Translations under genes and position numbers: made by a program | Assembly: GCA_937884995.1 (NCBI GenBank) | Contig: CAKZZL010000002.1 | Location: 1 to 50,780, forward strand | DNA: 50,780 nt | Source: an uncultured Clostridia bacterium | GTDB lineage: Bacteria; Bacillota; Clostridia; Oscillospirales; Acutalibacteraceae | Direction of reading: 5' to 3' | Part shown: positions 31,979-39,762 of the stretch, piece after piece | Position numbering within the stretch: position 1 is the first letter of the stretch | Layout: each line of letters begins with the position of its first letter | Notes under the pieces: generated by a model | The model's input: the letters and a program-made list of their open reading frames with translations, nothing else | Database searches by the model: none | What the model was told of the DNA's origin: nothing

Positions 31979-33136
31979 ATGGAAAAACTCTCATTTCCTT
32001 TTTATCACAGATGTTTTGCAAAGATTGATCTCGGCGCAATCAGTGATAATTTTGAGCTTCTGAAAGCAAAAACAGGTCCGGATACATTAACATGTTCTGT
32101 TATTAAAGCCGATGCCTACGGGCATGGTGCCGTCAGAGTGGCAAAGCTTCTTCAAAACAGGACTGATTTCTTCGCAGTTGCTGCGGTTGATGAAGCAATT
32201 ACGCTGAGAGACAATGATATTCAGAAACCGATACTTGTGCTTGGCTACACTTCACCTTTTGAATATGAAAATCTTTTCAACTATGACATCACCCCGGCAA
32301 TATATTCTCTTGATGAAGCAAAGAAACTTTCAAAGCTTGCAAAAAAGAAGAAGGCAATCCGGAAAATACATATAGCGCTGGATACGGGTATGTCACGTAT
32401 AGGCTTCAGTGCAAATGAAGCAGGTGCAGACAATATCGCAAAGATTGCGCAATTGGATAACATCGAAATAGAGGGTCTTTTCTCTCATTATGCTACGGCA
32501 GATATCGCAGATAAGACTATTGCGCTTGACCAATTAAGCTTATTTGAAAAAATGATAAATATGCTTGATAAACGTGGTGTTACCATACCGATAAAGCATA
32601 TTTCCAACAGTGCAGCAGTCATAGATATGGACAAGCACTTTGATATGGTAAGATACGGTATTGCCCTTTATGGTCTTTATCCAAGCGAAGAAGTAAATCA
32701 TTCTTCTATGAGACTGAGGCCTGCAATGAGCATCTACAGCCACATCGTAAGGGTACAAAAGATACCTGCAGGTCAGGGTATAGGATATGGTCACACATAT
32801 ATTCCGACAAAAGATGAGACAATCGCGACAATATCCATAGGTTATGCCGACGGATATAAAAGGAGTCTGACAAACAAGGGCTGGGTCCTTATAAACGGAA
32901 AAAAGGCTCCGATAAGAGGCAAAGTTTGTATGGATCTTATCATGGTCGATGTTACCGGTATCGAGAATGTGAACATCGGAGACATTGCCGTTATAATGGG
33001 AACATATACTTATGACAGTATCTCCGCCGAAACACTCGGCGAACTTTCAAATAGTTTCAATTACGAAATCGTATCGACATTTATGCCGAGAGCCAAGCGC
33101 TTCTATTATGACAAAGACAGGCTTTTGGATGAATAA
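31979..33136 (+). CDS. alr: Alanine racemase
   Basis: A 385-residue PLP enzyme that converts L-alanine to D-alanine for peptidoglycan. FAKIDLGAISDNFELLKA opens the TIM barrel; the PLP lysine is in SVIKADAYGHGA. The substrate-binding GMSRIGF, the HISNSAA phosphate-binding region and the catalytic tyrosine zone GQGIGYGHTY are intact, followed by YADGYKR and FNYEIVSTFMPRAKR near the end. I start at the ATG at 31979, preceded by AGAAAGGA; an upstream in-frame ATG at 31958 has no ribosome site. A strong terminator follows. Confidence 0.96.
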   Translation: MEKLSFPFYHRCFAKIDLGAISDNFELLKAKTGPDTLTCSVIKADAYGHGAVRVAKLLQNRTDFFAVAAVDEAITLRDNDIQKPILVLGYTSPFEYENLFNYDITPAIYSLDEAKKLSKLAKKKKAIRKIHIALDTGMSRIGFSANEAGADNIAKIAQLDNIEIEGLFSHYATADIADKTIALDQLSLFEKMINMLDKRGVTIPIKHISNSAAVIDMDKHFDMVRYGIALYGLYPSEEVNHSSMRLRPAMSIYSHIVRVQKIPAGQGIGYGHTYIPTKDETIATISIGYADGYKRSLTNKGWVLINGKKAPIRGKVCMDLIMVDVTGIENVNIGDIAVIMGTYTYDSISAETLGELSNSFNYEIVSTFMPRAKRFYYDKDRLLDE

Positions 33137-33153
33137 AAACTAATAAAATCAAA

Positions 33154-33187
33154 TCTCCCACTACATTATGTAATGGGAGACTTTTTA
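33154..33187 (+). terminator. Rho-independent terminator of alr
   Basis: TCTCCCACTACA and TGTAATGGGAGA pair with one mismatch, followed by CTTTTTAT. It marks the end of the native segment before the G+C-richer islet. Confidence 0.9.
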
Positions 33188-33304
33188 TAGGTTTTTCAAT
33201 TATGAGTGAACCGCGATAAGAACAAAACGAAGCAAAACGTGTTTTAGACGGTAAACACGGGGATTATGGAGTGAAAAAATTCAACTTATCGGAGGATTAC
33301 TCAA

Positions 33305-33682
33305 ATGGAAAAGTACATTACAGACGAAAAAACAGGATTGAAGTATGAACTCATAAGCGACTACTATTTCCTTGCAGGGGATGACGAACAAGAGGAGCAT
33401 CGCCCTATTGGGATATAGGGACAAAGGCATCTTCGCTACCTCAGACAGTGTAAAAAGGCAACCTACACGGCGCTGCAGATCGAGGGCAAACTGCCGGACT
33501 ACCTTGCCGATGTAAATGAACAGGCGGAAGAAATGCTCTTTCAACTTGTAAATCAGATAGCAAAGAACGAAGGAGTGAACGAATCACTTAAACGAAAGGA
33601 TCAGATGGAGTGGGTAGGTGCGATTAATAGCATTCGACAGCGTGTAACGGAAATCATAAATAACAAATTGATTTACAACTAA
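33305..33682 (+). pseudogene. tnpV: tnpV-like gene with an in-frame amber codon
   Basis: The frame starts MEKYITDEKTGLKYELISDYY after CGGAGG and ends NKLIYN at 33682. HRPIGI is followed by TAG and then GQRHLRYLRQCKKATY, where TnpV proteins have PIGIWGQRHLRYL; a tryptophan codon TGG has changed to TAG. The rest (LPDYLADVNEQAEEML, QMEWVGAINSIRQR) is intact TnpV. TnpV is a small protein carried by Clostridia transposons of the Tn4451/Tn4453 kind and related elements. One point change explains the break, so decay is recent, or the codon is suppressed. It marks mobile-element DNA at the left end of the islet. Confidence 0.85.
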
Positions 33683-33727
33683 CGTAATACGATGAAAGCG
33701 AGTATTCTCTAATGCCTGAAAACTGTT

Positions 33728-33758
33728 CAGCCGACCCATGAATCAGATAGGTCGGCTG
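33728..33758 (-). terminator. Terminator of the MFS-LuxR gene
   Basis: CAGCCGACC and GGTCGGCTG form a perfect 9-bp stem with a 13-base loop, 33 bases past the stop codon of the leftward gene; the minus strand continues AACAGTTTTC. Confidence 0.65.
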
Positions 33759-33790
33759 ATACCTTGTTTGCCTTTCGGCATTCCATATAC

Positions 33791-35122
33791 TCAATATTTT
33801 TTCAGCGCACGGATCGTTTCGGCGCGGGTGGACATTCCTGTTTTTTTCATAATATTTGAAATGTGAAAACGAACGGTGCTTTTGGAAACGAAGCAAAGTT
33901 CTGCAATTTCCTGGTCGGTAAGCCCTTCGCTCAAACGCTGAAGAATTTCCGCTTCTCTGAGTGTCAGTCCGTATTCTTCGGAAAACAGTGCCAACCTCTT
34001 TTCGCTATCTGCAGCGGGAATTGTGTTCTTTTTATTTTGCAGAATAAACAGCAGTAGAAGCACGGGCACAAAGCACACAGCACAGAATACAAGTTGCCAC
34101 AAGTCGGGAATGTGGATATAAATCAGCAATACGGACAGCACAGCTTCGGTAAGTCTTGAAAACATAAGACCTGCCGCCGCCAAATAAAACCGGTTTTCAC
34201 CTTTATTGCAAAGGTCGGTAAATGTGACGATACAGTATACGGAAATAAACCCGCGAAACGTATAGCTGAGCGCCATGGATGTCGTTCCAGACACCCCTTG
34301 ACCGATCAACGCGACGGCAATCAACGGATAGGTCAAGCCGGCAACCGTACAGATCGTGCCGACAAAACGACTTTTGTCAAACAGCAGACCGGCGCCGATC
34401 AGCCCAATCGCGTAAAAAGCGCGGATCAGATTCCAATTCACATTTTCCGCCTGCGGATAGGAATAGTACAGTCCAGAACCCACAACGCTGATGATCATCA
34501 TGATAACAAGCATCGGTATGATATATTGTAAGAAAGAATTGTCCGCTTTTTTCTCTCCCGTCTGCTGCGGGACGTTTACTTTGTCTGACAGTATAACAAG
34601 CACTGCCGTTAATATTGCCAATGCAAGATAAAGAGCGGTTATCCCTTTGGATGTGAGAAAGTCATCTCCTATCAGAGAAAAAAGATAGGTCCCGACGCTT
34701 CCCACGGCATAGGCGGCGCCATAGCAAATGCCGCTATGTTTCGGCGAGACAGATTTTGCAAGGATAGCGAAGTAGAAAGCAAAATACGCGCCGATGTGCA
34801 GATTGAAAATGCACCCTACGGCAACGATCACCGCTGCGTTCGGCGACAGTTGAGACACCGCCATAAAGACCGCACCAGTGAGAAGCAAACCCAAAAACAG
34901 ATTCTTGCTTTCGAAAGTTTTCGGGCTTTTCCGTATGCCGACGGCAATGATCCCGATGCCCGCCGCCTGTAAAAAATAATTCAGACCGGACGTGATCACA
35001 TCCACCGTTTGAGCGTCGTAAAAATCCATCAAACGATAAAATTGTGACATATACACCGACCCCGTATATAGGAAGCAAACGGCGATGATTCCGGTACACA
35101 GGAAAAATGATTTGTTTTTCAT
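33791..35122 (-). CDS. Membrane LuxR-type regulator (12-TM MFS-like domain plus LuxR HTH)
   Basis: A 443-residue fusion. Residues 1-370 contain about twelve hydrophobic helices of MFS-like layout (for example GIIAVCFLYTGSVYMSQFY, LFLGLLLTGAVFMAVSQL, FLQYIIPMLVIMMIISVVG). Residues 380-443 are a LuxR/NarL HTH: YGLTLREAEILQRLSEGLTD, then QEIAELCFVSKSTVRFHISNIMKK. This layout is known from regulators abundant in Eggerthella-type actinobacteria and some Clostridia, where the membrane part is thought to sense a ligand. The G+C and codon use differ from the AT-rich flanks. It is divergent from the cysteine-rich secreted protein, its most likely target. Transport activity is not shown. Confidence 0.9.
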   Translation of the reverse strand: MKNKSFFLCTGIIAVCFLYTGSVYMSQFYRLMDFYDAQTVDVITSGLNYFLQAAGIGIIAVGIRKSPKTFESKNLFLGLLLTGAVFMAVSQLSPNAAVIVAVGCIFNLHIGAYFAFYFAILAKSVSPKHSGICYGAAYAVGSVGTYLFSLIGDDFLTSKGITALYLALAILTAVLVILSDKVNVPQQTGEKKADNSFLQYIIPMLVIMMIISVVGSGLYYSYPQAENVNWNLIRAFYAIGLIGAGLLFDKSRFVGTICTVAGLTYPLIAVALIGQGVSGTTSMALSYTFRGFISVYCIVTFTDLCNKGENRFYLAAAGLMFSRLTEAVLSVLLIYIHIPDLWQLVFCAVCFVPVLLLLFILQNKKNTIPAADSEKRLALFSEEYGLTLREAEILQRLSEGLTDQEIAELCFVSKSTVRFHISNIMKKTGMSTRAETIRALKKY

Positions 35123-35235
35123 AGGGAGCGGCCTTTCTGTGTTTTTCAGCGTTTATTTTAGCATAAAACGGCTTAAAACACAAGATTCAAGCGGCAATTC
35201 AGCCACACCTGTCAAAAAACAAACAGTCAAAAGTC

Positions 35236-35264
35236 TTCATAAAGCAAAGAATTCGTGTTATAAT
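35236..35264 (+). promoter_or_regulatory. Promoter of the cysteine-rich protein operon
   Basis: TTCATA (35236-35241), 17 bases, TATAAT (35259-35264). The poor -35 element suggests need for an activator, and the divergent LuxR-type gene starts 114 bases away. Confidence 0.65.
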
Positions 35265-35315
35265 GCTCGCAGAAAGGCTCGCTTGGAAAATAATGCATAG
35301 TGGGAGGGCCAACTT

Positions 35316-35483
35316 ATGACAAGAGGATGTGATAAGGAACCGCTGAAAGCTTCAGATATAAGGATTGATGCCTTACAATTCTGTTCCTTCCAGTATAAGT
35401 TATTACGAAAAAAAGATGAAACAAATAAGAAATTGATAGATGGAATGATTGTTTGCATTTCGAAAAAGGAGGGATTTACATGA
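35316..35483 (+). CDS. Possible 55-residue protein upstream of the cysteine-rich gene
   Basis: ATG at 35316 follows GGGAGGG at 5-base spacing and opens 55 codons (MTRGCDKEPLKASDIRIDAL...) that end in TGA overlapping the next start by 4 bases (ATGA at 35480). The promoter, ribosome site and overlap are those of a translated leader gene. The product is charged and soluble with three cysteines; nothing similar is known to me. It could equally be a leader peptide or chance frame. Confidence 0.45.
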   Translation: MTRGCDKEPLKASDIRIDALQFCSFQYKLLRKKDETNKKLIDGMIVCISKKEGFT

Positions 35484-36901
35484 AGAAACTGATTTCACTT
35501 ATTATCAGTCTCACTCTCATTGCGGCATTTGCGGCTTTCCCCGTCGAGGCAAAGATTCTTCACCAGTGCCATTACTGTGGCGGTGACGGAATATACACCT
35601 GTGATGCCGTGGATTGCAAAGACGGGAAACTCCCCTGCGGCAGATGCAACAGCACAGGACAAACAATAGAAATGTGTCGCGATTGCAACGGCACAGGCAA
35701 ATGCAGATTATGCCAAGGCTCCGGCAAGCGTCTGGGCGATGACACAATTGATTGTGATAATTGTAACGGCACCGGCCAGTGTCAGGGCGGTCCGGGATGG
35801 GGTCCCTGTACAGAAGGGTACTACTACAACCAATGCCCGGATTGCAACGGAGAAAGAGTGGTTTGGCACGACAACGATTGGTGCGTATATGCAAGAAACC
35901 ACGACGGTCAATGTCCGATTTGCAAAGGAACGGGCTATGAGGGTGACGGGGTAGAAGGCACACCTAACGACGGCGTTTCCAATGTGCCTCGTGCCGGGGA
36001 TGGCATCTATTACCTCGACGGCTCATATGCCATCTACGGCGGCGGTTCCTCCGGTGGCGGAAGCACAGGAACAGGTACGGGAACAGGAACAGGTACAGGT
36101 ACGGGAACCTCAACCGAGCCTCCTCAGCAGAATGATCCTTCGTCTACCGAGCCGGGAACCGAATCGCAGGAACAGCCGGGAACCGATACACCTCAAGCGG
36201 ATATGACGTTGGTGCCGGAAAACCGCAATTCTGATTTTGATATTCCAATCCCCAAAGATTCCGAACACCCTGCCTCGGCTTCCGTTCATGTGGAAATGGG
36301 TAAAATGACGGATGAGGAGCAGCGGTATTATGCCGGATTGCCGGCGGAAGAACTGGCGCAGATTTTAACCAACGTGCGCACGATCGTTGCTTCTGCCGAA
36401 CCGGGTCGATCCGATTCTGATACCGATAAACTATTGGATTCCCTTGCAGTCCAAAACGGCTATGAATCTTTGCCGGAAGGACGACTTTTTCCCTTATATT
36501 TTGAAGGACATCAGGAAATCGGTTTTCCGGTGCGCGTTACGGTCAGCATTGAACAAGGGCTTCTCAACGGCGGCACGGATCTTTATGTTTATCATGTTGC
36601 CGATGACGGCGAAATCGAGTCATTAGGCAGGGCGGAATACAGTACGTATGAGGATGGTTCAATTGAGAGCGTATCCTTTTATACTTCGTCCTTTTCCACT
36701 TTCTTTACATCGGCAAAGGAACTGGATCTTAATTTTCAAAGAGATGAGCTCGATTCGAATTTGACAGGCGGTAATGATAGCGAATCAGACGGTAATACGC
36801 CTGTTATTCCGATTGTAGCCAGTGTGATCGCTGTTGCCGTCATTGCGGCATTGGCAGTCATTACGATCGTATTAGTGAAAAAACGCAAGACAAATATGTA
36901 A
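35480..36901 (+). CDS. Secreted, membrane-anchored protein with DnaJ-like cysteine motifs
   Basis: A 473-residue protein starting at the ATG at 35480 (AAGGAGG upstream). Residues 1-24 are a signal peptide. Residues 29-165 hold about seven Cys-x-x-Cys-x-Gly-type motifs (CHYCGGDG, CGRCNSTG, CRDCNGTG, CRLCQGSG, CDNCNGTG, CPDCNGE, CPICKGTG), like the zinc-binding centre of DnaJ but without a J domain and outside the cell. A Gly-Thr repeat linker and a Pro/Glu/Thr stalk follow, then a folded domain (about 260-420), one membrane helix and the tail KKRKTNM. It may bind zinc, other metals or redox-active compounds. It is divergent from the LuxR-type membrane regulator. Confidence 0.88.
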   Translation: MKKLISLIISLTLIAAFAAFPVEAKILHQCHYCGGDGIYTCDAVDCKDGKLPCGRCNSTGQTIEMCRDCNGTGKCRLCQGSGKRLGDDTIDCDNCNGTGQCQGGPGWGPCTEGYYYNQCPDCNGERVVWHDNDWCVYARNHDGQCPICKGTGYEGDGVEGTPNDGVSNVPRAGDGIYYLDGSYAIYGGGSSGGGSTGTGTGTGTGTGTGTSTEPPQQNDPSSTEPGTESQEQPGTDTPQADMTLVPENRNSDFDIPIPKDSEHPASASVHVEMGKMTDEEQRYYAGLPAEELAQILTNVRTIVASAEPGRSDSDTDKLLDSLAVQNGYESLPEGRLFPLYFEGHQEIGFPVRVTVSIEQGLLNGGTDLYVYHVADDGEIESLGRAEYSTYEDGSIESVSFYTSSFSTFFTSAKELDLNFQRDELDSNLTGGNDSESDGNTPVIPIVASVIAVAVIAALAVITIVLVKKRKTNM

Positions 36902-36924
36902 GTGATGGTCATCGCTTAGCTGTT

Positions 36925-36953
36925 AAGGATGTCGCTCCGGCGGCATCCTTTTT
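36925..36953 (+). terminator. Rho-independent terminator of the cysteine-rich gene
   Basis: AAGGATGTCGC and GCGGCATCCTT pair with a T-G wobble around a short loop, followed by TTTTC. It ends the islet's rightward operon. Confidence 0.88.
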
Positions 36954-37017
36954 CTATGTCCGAATTTGTTAGTATTCCCGCCTTTCTGAAAAATATTCGA
37001 GAAAATCAATTTACCTC

Positions 37018-37046
37018 TTGATAAACGAACAAATGTTCGTTATAAT
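37018..37046 (+). promoter_or_regulatory. Orphan promoter with a LexA box in the spacer
   Basis: TTGATA (37018-37023), 17 bases, TATAAT (37041-37046). The spacer holds CGAACAAATGTTCG (37026-37039), a perfect LexA site within an 18-bp palindrome. No gene follows on the plus strand; transcription would run antisense into citrate synthase after about 110 bases. Confidence 0.82.
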
Positions 37047-37098
37047 GATATTTGTGATTTTGTCGCATTTTGCGGGAAAACTGAATATTACAACGGGC

Positions 37099-37129
37099 AA
37101 AACGGCAGGAGAATTCCTTCCCCTGCCGG
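37099..37129 (-). terminator. Terminator of citrate synthase
   Basis: CGGCAGG (37103-37109) and CCTGCCG (37122-37128) form a stem; on the minus strand TTTTG follows. It lies about 35 bases after the stop codon of the citrate synthase gene. Confidence 0.75.
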
Positions 37130-37161
37130 ATACATACGTTTTTGTCCTTATCGACAATAAC

Positions 37162-38529
37162 TCATCTTTTATCAAGTTCAACATATTCTCTGGTTTCACA
37201 TATACCCTTAAAGGCGGGACGAATTATCTTGCTGTTGTTTGCAAGTTCTTCCATCCTGTGTGCAGACCAGCCAACTATTCTTGCAATTGCAAAAAGAGGT
37301 GTATAAAGTTCAACCGGTATCCCGAGCATTCTGTATACAAAGCCTGAATAATAATCGACATTGATACATACACCTTTATACATCTTGCGTTTTGCAGAAA
37401 TGATTTCCGGTGCAAGTACGGCAACTTTTTTGTAAAGTTCAAATTCCTCTGTATGTCCCTTTTCTTTTGCCAGAGCCTCAACAAATCCCTCTATAAGCTC
37501 AGCTCTCGGGTCGGATTTTGAATATACGGCATGTCCTACACCATATAAAAGGCCTGTTTTGTCAAAAGCTTCTTTATCAAGGATCTTGTGGATATATGCG
37601 CCAACTTCCTCATCATCTTTCCAGTCAGATACATTTGCCTTTATATCATCAAACATCTGACAGTTTTTAATATTGGCTCCTCCGTGTCTCGGTCCTTTAA
37701 GTGATGCAAGGGCTGCAGCCACGGATGAATATGTGTCTGTGTTTGTGGATGTGACAACGTGGGTCGTAAAAGCAGAGTTATTACCACCGCCGTGGTCCAT
37801 CTGGAGTATGAGGATTGCATCCAGTACTTTTGCTTCCAGATCCGTATATTGATTTTCACCTCTGAGAAGATGAAGAATGTTCTCTGCTGTATTTCCTTCC
37901 CATAATGGGTTGTTTATAACCAAAGAGTTGTTATTTATATAATGGTCATATGCGTTATATCCATATATAGCCAGACGCGGGAAAAGAGATATGAGCTGCA
38001 TACTCTGTCTCAGGACATTCGGCAAAGATATATCATCTGCTTTTTCATCATATGCATAAAGGGTAAGAACGGATCTTTGCAATGTATTCATCATATCCTT
38101 AGAAGGTGCTTTTAGGATTACATCTCGTGTGAAATTTTTAGGCAGACTTCTGTAGAATGATAATTGTTCATAAAACTCACTGAGTTCATCTTTGGTAGGA
38201 AGATCCCCAAATAACAAAAGATAAGCTATTTCCTCGAATCCGAATCTGTCCGCTTTGCTTATTTCGGCAATAAGGCGCTTTACGTCATAACCTCTGTAGT
38301 AGAGACGTCCGTAATCAGGTACTTCTTCTCCGTCAACGATTTTCTTAGCCATAACATTTGATACGTTTGTAAGACCTGCAAGTACGCCCTTACCATTTAA
38401 GTCACGCAAGCCTCTTTTAACATCGTATTTAGCATAAAGTTCAGGATTAATTGCATCTGCTGTCTGAACCTTCTGGGCAAGTTCCTTAATTTCCGGTGTT
38501 ATTTCATAATAGGTATCAAGTTCTTTCAT
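37162..38529 (-). CDS. gltA: Citrate synthase
   Basis: A 455-residue enzyme of the citrate/2-methylcitrate synthase family that joins acetyl-CoA and oxaloacetate. FTTHVVTSTNTDTYSSVAAA and LKGPRHGGAN (first active-site His) are followed by GVGHAVYSKSDPRAEL (second His) and the catalytic Asp in NVDYYSGFVYRMLG. The N-terminal extension (MKELDTYYEITPEIKELAQKV) and GNNSAFTTH are usual for Clostridia enzymes. The GTG at 38538 is part of the ribosome site AGAGGTGA; the ATG at 38529 is the better start. It probably feeds glutamate synthesis in an incomplete TCA cycle. Confidence 0.95.
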   Translation of the reverse strand: MKELDTYYEITPEIKELAQKVQTADAINPELYAKYDVKRGLRDLNGKGVLAGLTNVSNVMAKKIVDGEEVPDYGRLYYRGYDVKRLIAEISKADRFGFEEIAYLLLFGDLPTKDELSEFYEQLSFYRSLPKNFTRDVILKAPSKDMMNTLQRSVLTLYAYDEKADDISLPNVLRQSMQLISLFPRLAIYGYNAYDHYINNNSLVINNPLWEGNTAENILHLLRGENQYTDLEAKVLDAILILQMDHGGGNNSAFTTHVVTSTNTDTYSSVAAALASLKGPRHGGANIKNCQMFDDIKANVSDWKDDEEVGAYIHKILDKEAFDKTGLLYGVGHAVYSKSDPRAELIEGFVEALAKEKGHTEEFELYKKVAVLAPEIISAKRKMYKGVCINVDYYSGFVYRMLGIPVELYTPLFAIARIVGWSAHRMEELANNSKIIRPAFKGICETREYVELDKR

Positions 38530-38608
38530 ATCTCTCACCTCTTTTTCGTGGATATCATTTTACCATAAAGGCAAAAATAATTCAAATAAATAAAGTATGA
38601 ACAAAAAA

Positions 38609-38630
38609 TGCCGGGCAAACATGTCCGGCA
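38609..38630 (-). terminator. Terminator of the phosphatase operon
   Basis: TGCCGG and CCGGCA form a 6-bp GC-rich stem; the minus strand continues with TTTTTTG. Confidence 0.82.
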
Positions 38631-38647
38631 AGTTTACATCTGTGTTT

Positions 38648-39004
38648 TCAGCCTTTTTTTGCCTTTTTCACCTTTGCGTATTCTTCTGTTGCTTCATGAC
38701 CCTCAAAGACTTCAACGCTTGAGTCTTTGTCGGTCAGGAATATTGCTCTTATTTCAATAAGACTGAGTTCCGACATGCTTGTCAAAAGAGCTTCCTTTAT
38801 TTTGTTATATATGTAATCAAAAAGAGATTGTGCTTGGGCTTCTCCGATCCAGTTCAGTTTAACTGCAAGTATACTTTCCGCGCTTTTGATTCTTATCATA
38901 TATGAGAATTGTTCATCCGTTGCAGTCATATCTATCTGCAATGGTTCGTTAAGCGGTATTGTTCTGATGTGGGATGACATATCCCTTATAAGTAAAATAT
39001 TCAT
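38648..39004 (-). CDS. Conserved protein of unknown function
   Basis: A 118-residue soluble protein starting at the ATG at 39004 (the apparent earlier GTG is inside the ribosome site TAGGTGA). MNILLIRDMSSHIRTIPLNEP suggests an initial strand and loop; SMSELSLIEIRAIFLTDKDSSV suggests a helix and strand, with a lysine-rich C-terminus. The predicted order beta-beta-alpha-beta may be a small alpha/beta fold. It begins 9 bases after the phosphatase gene and shares its terminator, so the two are one operon. No named family is recognised. Confidence 0.7.
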   Translation of the reverse strand: MNILLIRDMSSHIRTIPLNEPLQIDMTATDEQFSYMIRIKSAESILAVKLNWIGEAQAQSLFDYIYNKIKEALLTSMSELSLIEIRAIFLTDKDSSVEVFEGHEATEEYAKVKKAKKG

Positions 39005-39013
39005 GATTTTCAC

Positions 39014-39475
39014 CTATATTCCTTTTCTTCTTAAATACTGCATAAGTCCTTCGCAGCCCCTTTTAATCTGCTCATAGACTTTTTCGAAATTTCCTGTATA
39101 CCATGGATCTTCAATATCGCCCTTTTCGTTTGTAAAATCCATCAACTTATATACCTTATGATCCTTATCATCAGATATGATTTTCAAAAGGTTTCTTATG
39201 TTATTATCATCCATAACGGCGATAATGTCAAATTTTTCATAATCCGAGCTTTCAAAATGCACTGCTCTTTTATCATCACAGCTGATACCGTTTTGCAAAA
39301 GCATACGTTTTGCAGGAGGATAGACAGGGTTTCCTATCTCTTCATAACTGGTGGCCGATGAAGCCACATAGACCTTGTCCTCCAGTTCCTGCACCTTGAT
39401 CATTTCTTTGAATATATACTCAGCCATCGGACTTCTGCATATGTTGCCGTGGCAGACGAAAGCTATATTGAACAT
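39014..39475 (-). CDS. Low-molecular-weight protein tyrosine phosphatase
   Basis: A 153-residue enzyme with the complete P-loop FVCHGNICRSPMAE (nucleophile Cys8, Arg14) and the general-acid Asp in EDPWYTGNFEKVYEQI. These residues define the LMW-PTP family, which removes phosphate from protein tyrosine or arginine; in Firmicutes it acts on capsule kinases or on McsB targets, and which applies here cannot be told. It is the first gene of a two-gene leftward operon. Length and active site are normal. Confidence 0.93.
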   Translation of the reverse strand: MFNIAFVCHGNICRSPMAEYIFKEMIKVQELEDKVYVASSATSYEEIGNPVYPPAKRMLLQNGISCDDKRAVHFESSDYEKFDIIAVMDDNNIRNLLKIISDDKDHKVYKLMDFTNEKGDIEDPWYTGNFEKVYEQIKRGCEGLMQYLRRKGI

Positions 39476-39512
39476 CTTAATTTTCCCTTATTTCCAAAAC
39501 CTAGATCCTGTC

Positions 39513-39716
39513 TCAAAAATCATCTCCGAAAAATTCATCAAGGAAGAAAGCCTCGTCTACCCAGACGGGATCATAGTCTTCATATTCCATTTTTGCATAA
39601 CAGTTAGGGCAATAGTCCTCTGCACTTTCCGACTTGTATCCACATTCCGAGCAAATATACTCATCATCTCCGAAGAGATGCTCTTTTATCATCCAGTTTC
39701 CGTTCATTCCTGCCAT
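39513..39716 (-). CDS. Small acidic zinc-ribbon protein
   Basis: A 67-residue protein starting at the ATG at 39716, ten codons inside the longer open frame, because GGAGG lies just before it. YICSECGYKSESAEDYCPNC is a rubredoxin-like four-cysteine zinc ribbon. The C-terminus is very acidic (DEAFFLDEFFGDDF). Such small ribbons are common in Clostridia with no known role. It stands between the phosphatase operon and the methyltransferase. Confidence 0.78.
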   Translation of the reverse strand: MAGMNGNWMIKEHLFGDDEYICSECGYKSESAEDYCPNCYAKMEYEDYDPVWVDEAFFLDEFFGDDF

Positions 39717-39762
39717 TTTTATTCCTCCCTGCACGTTGCCGTTCATTTTGAGATTTCAGCAT

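Noticed and set aside
36070..36110. GGTACAGG-type microsatellite
   Set aside because: It is the codon pattern of the Gly-Thr linker in the cysteine-rich protein; no separate function is needed to explain it.
37018..37347. A 109-codon plus-strand frame downstream of the orphan LexA promoter
   Set aside because: It starts within the promoter, has no ribosome site, and two thirds of it is antisense to citrate synthase.
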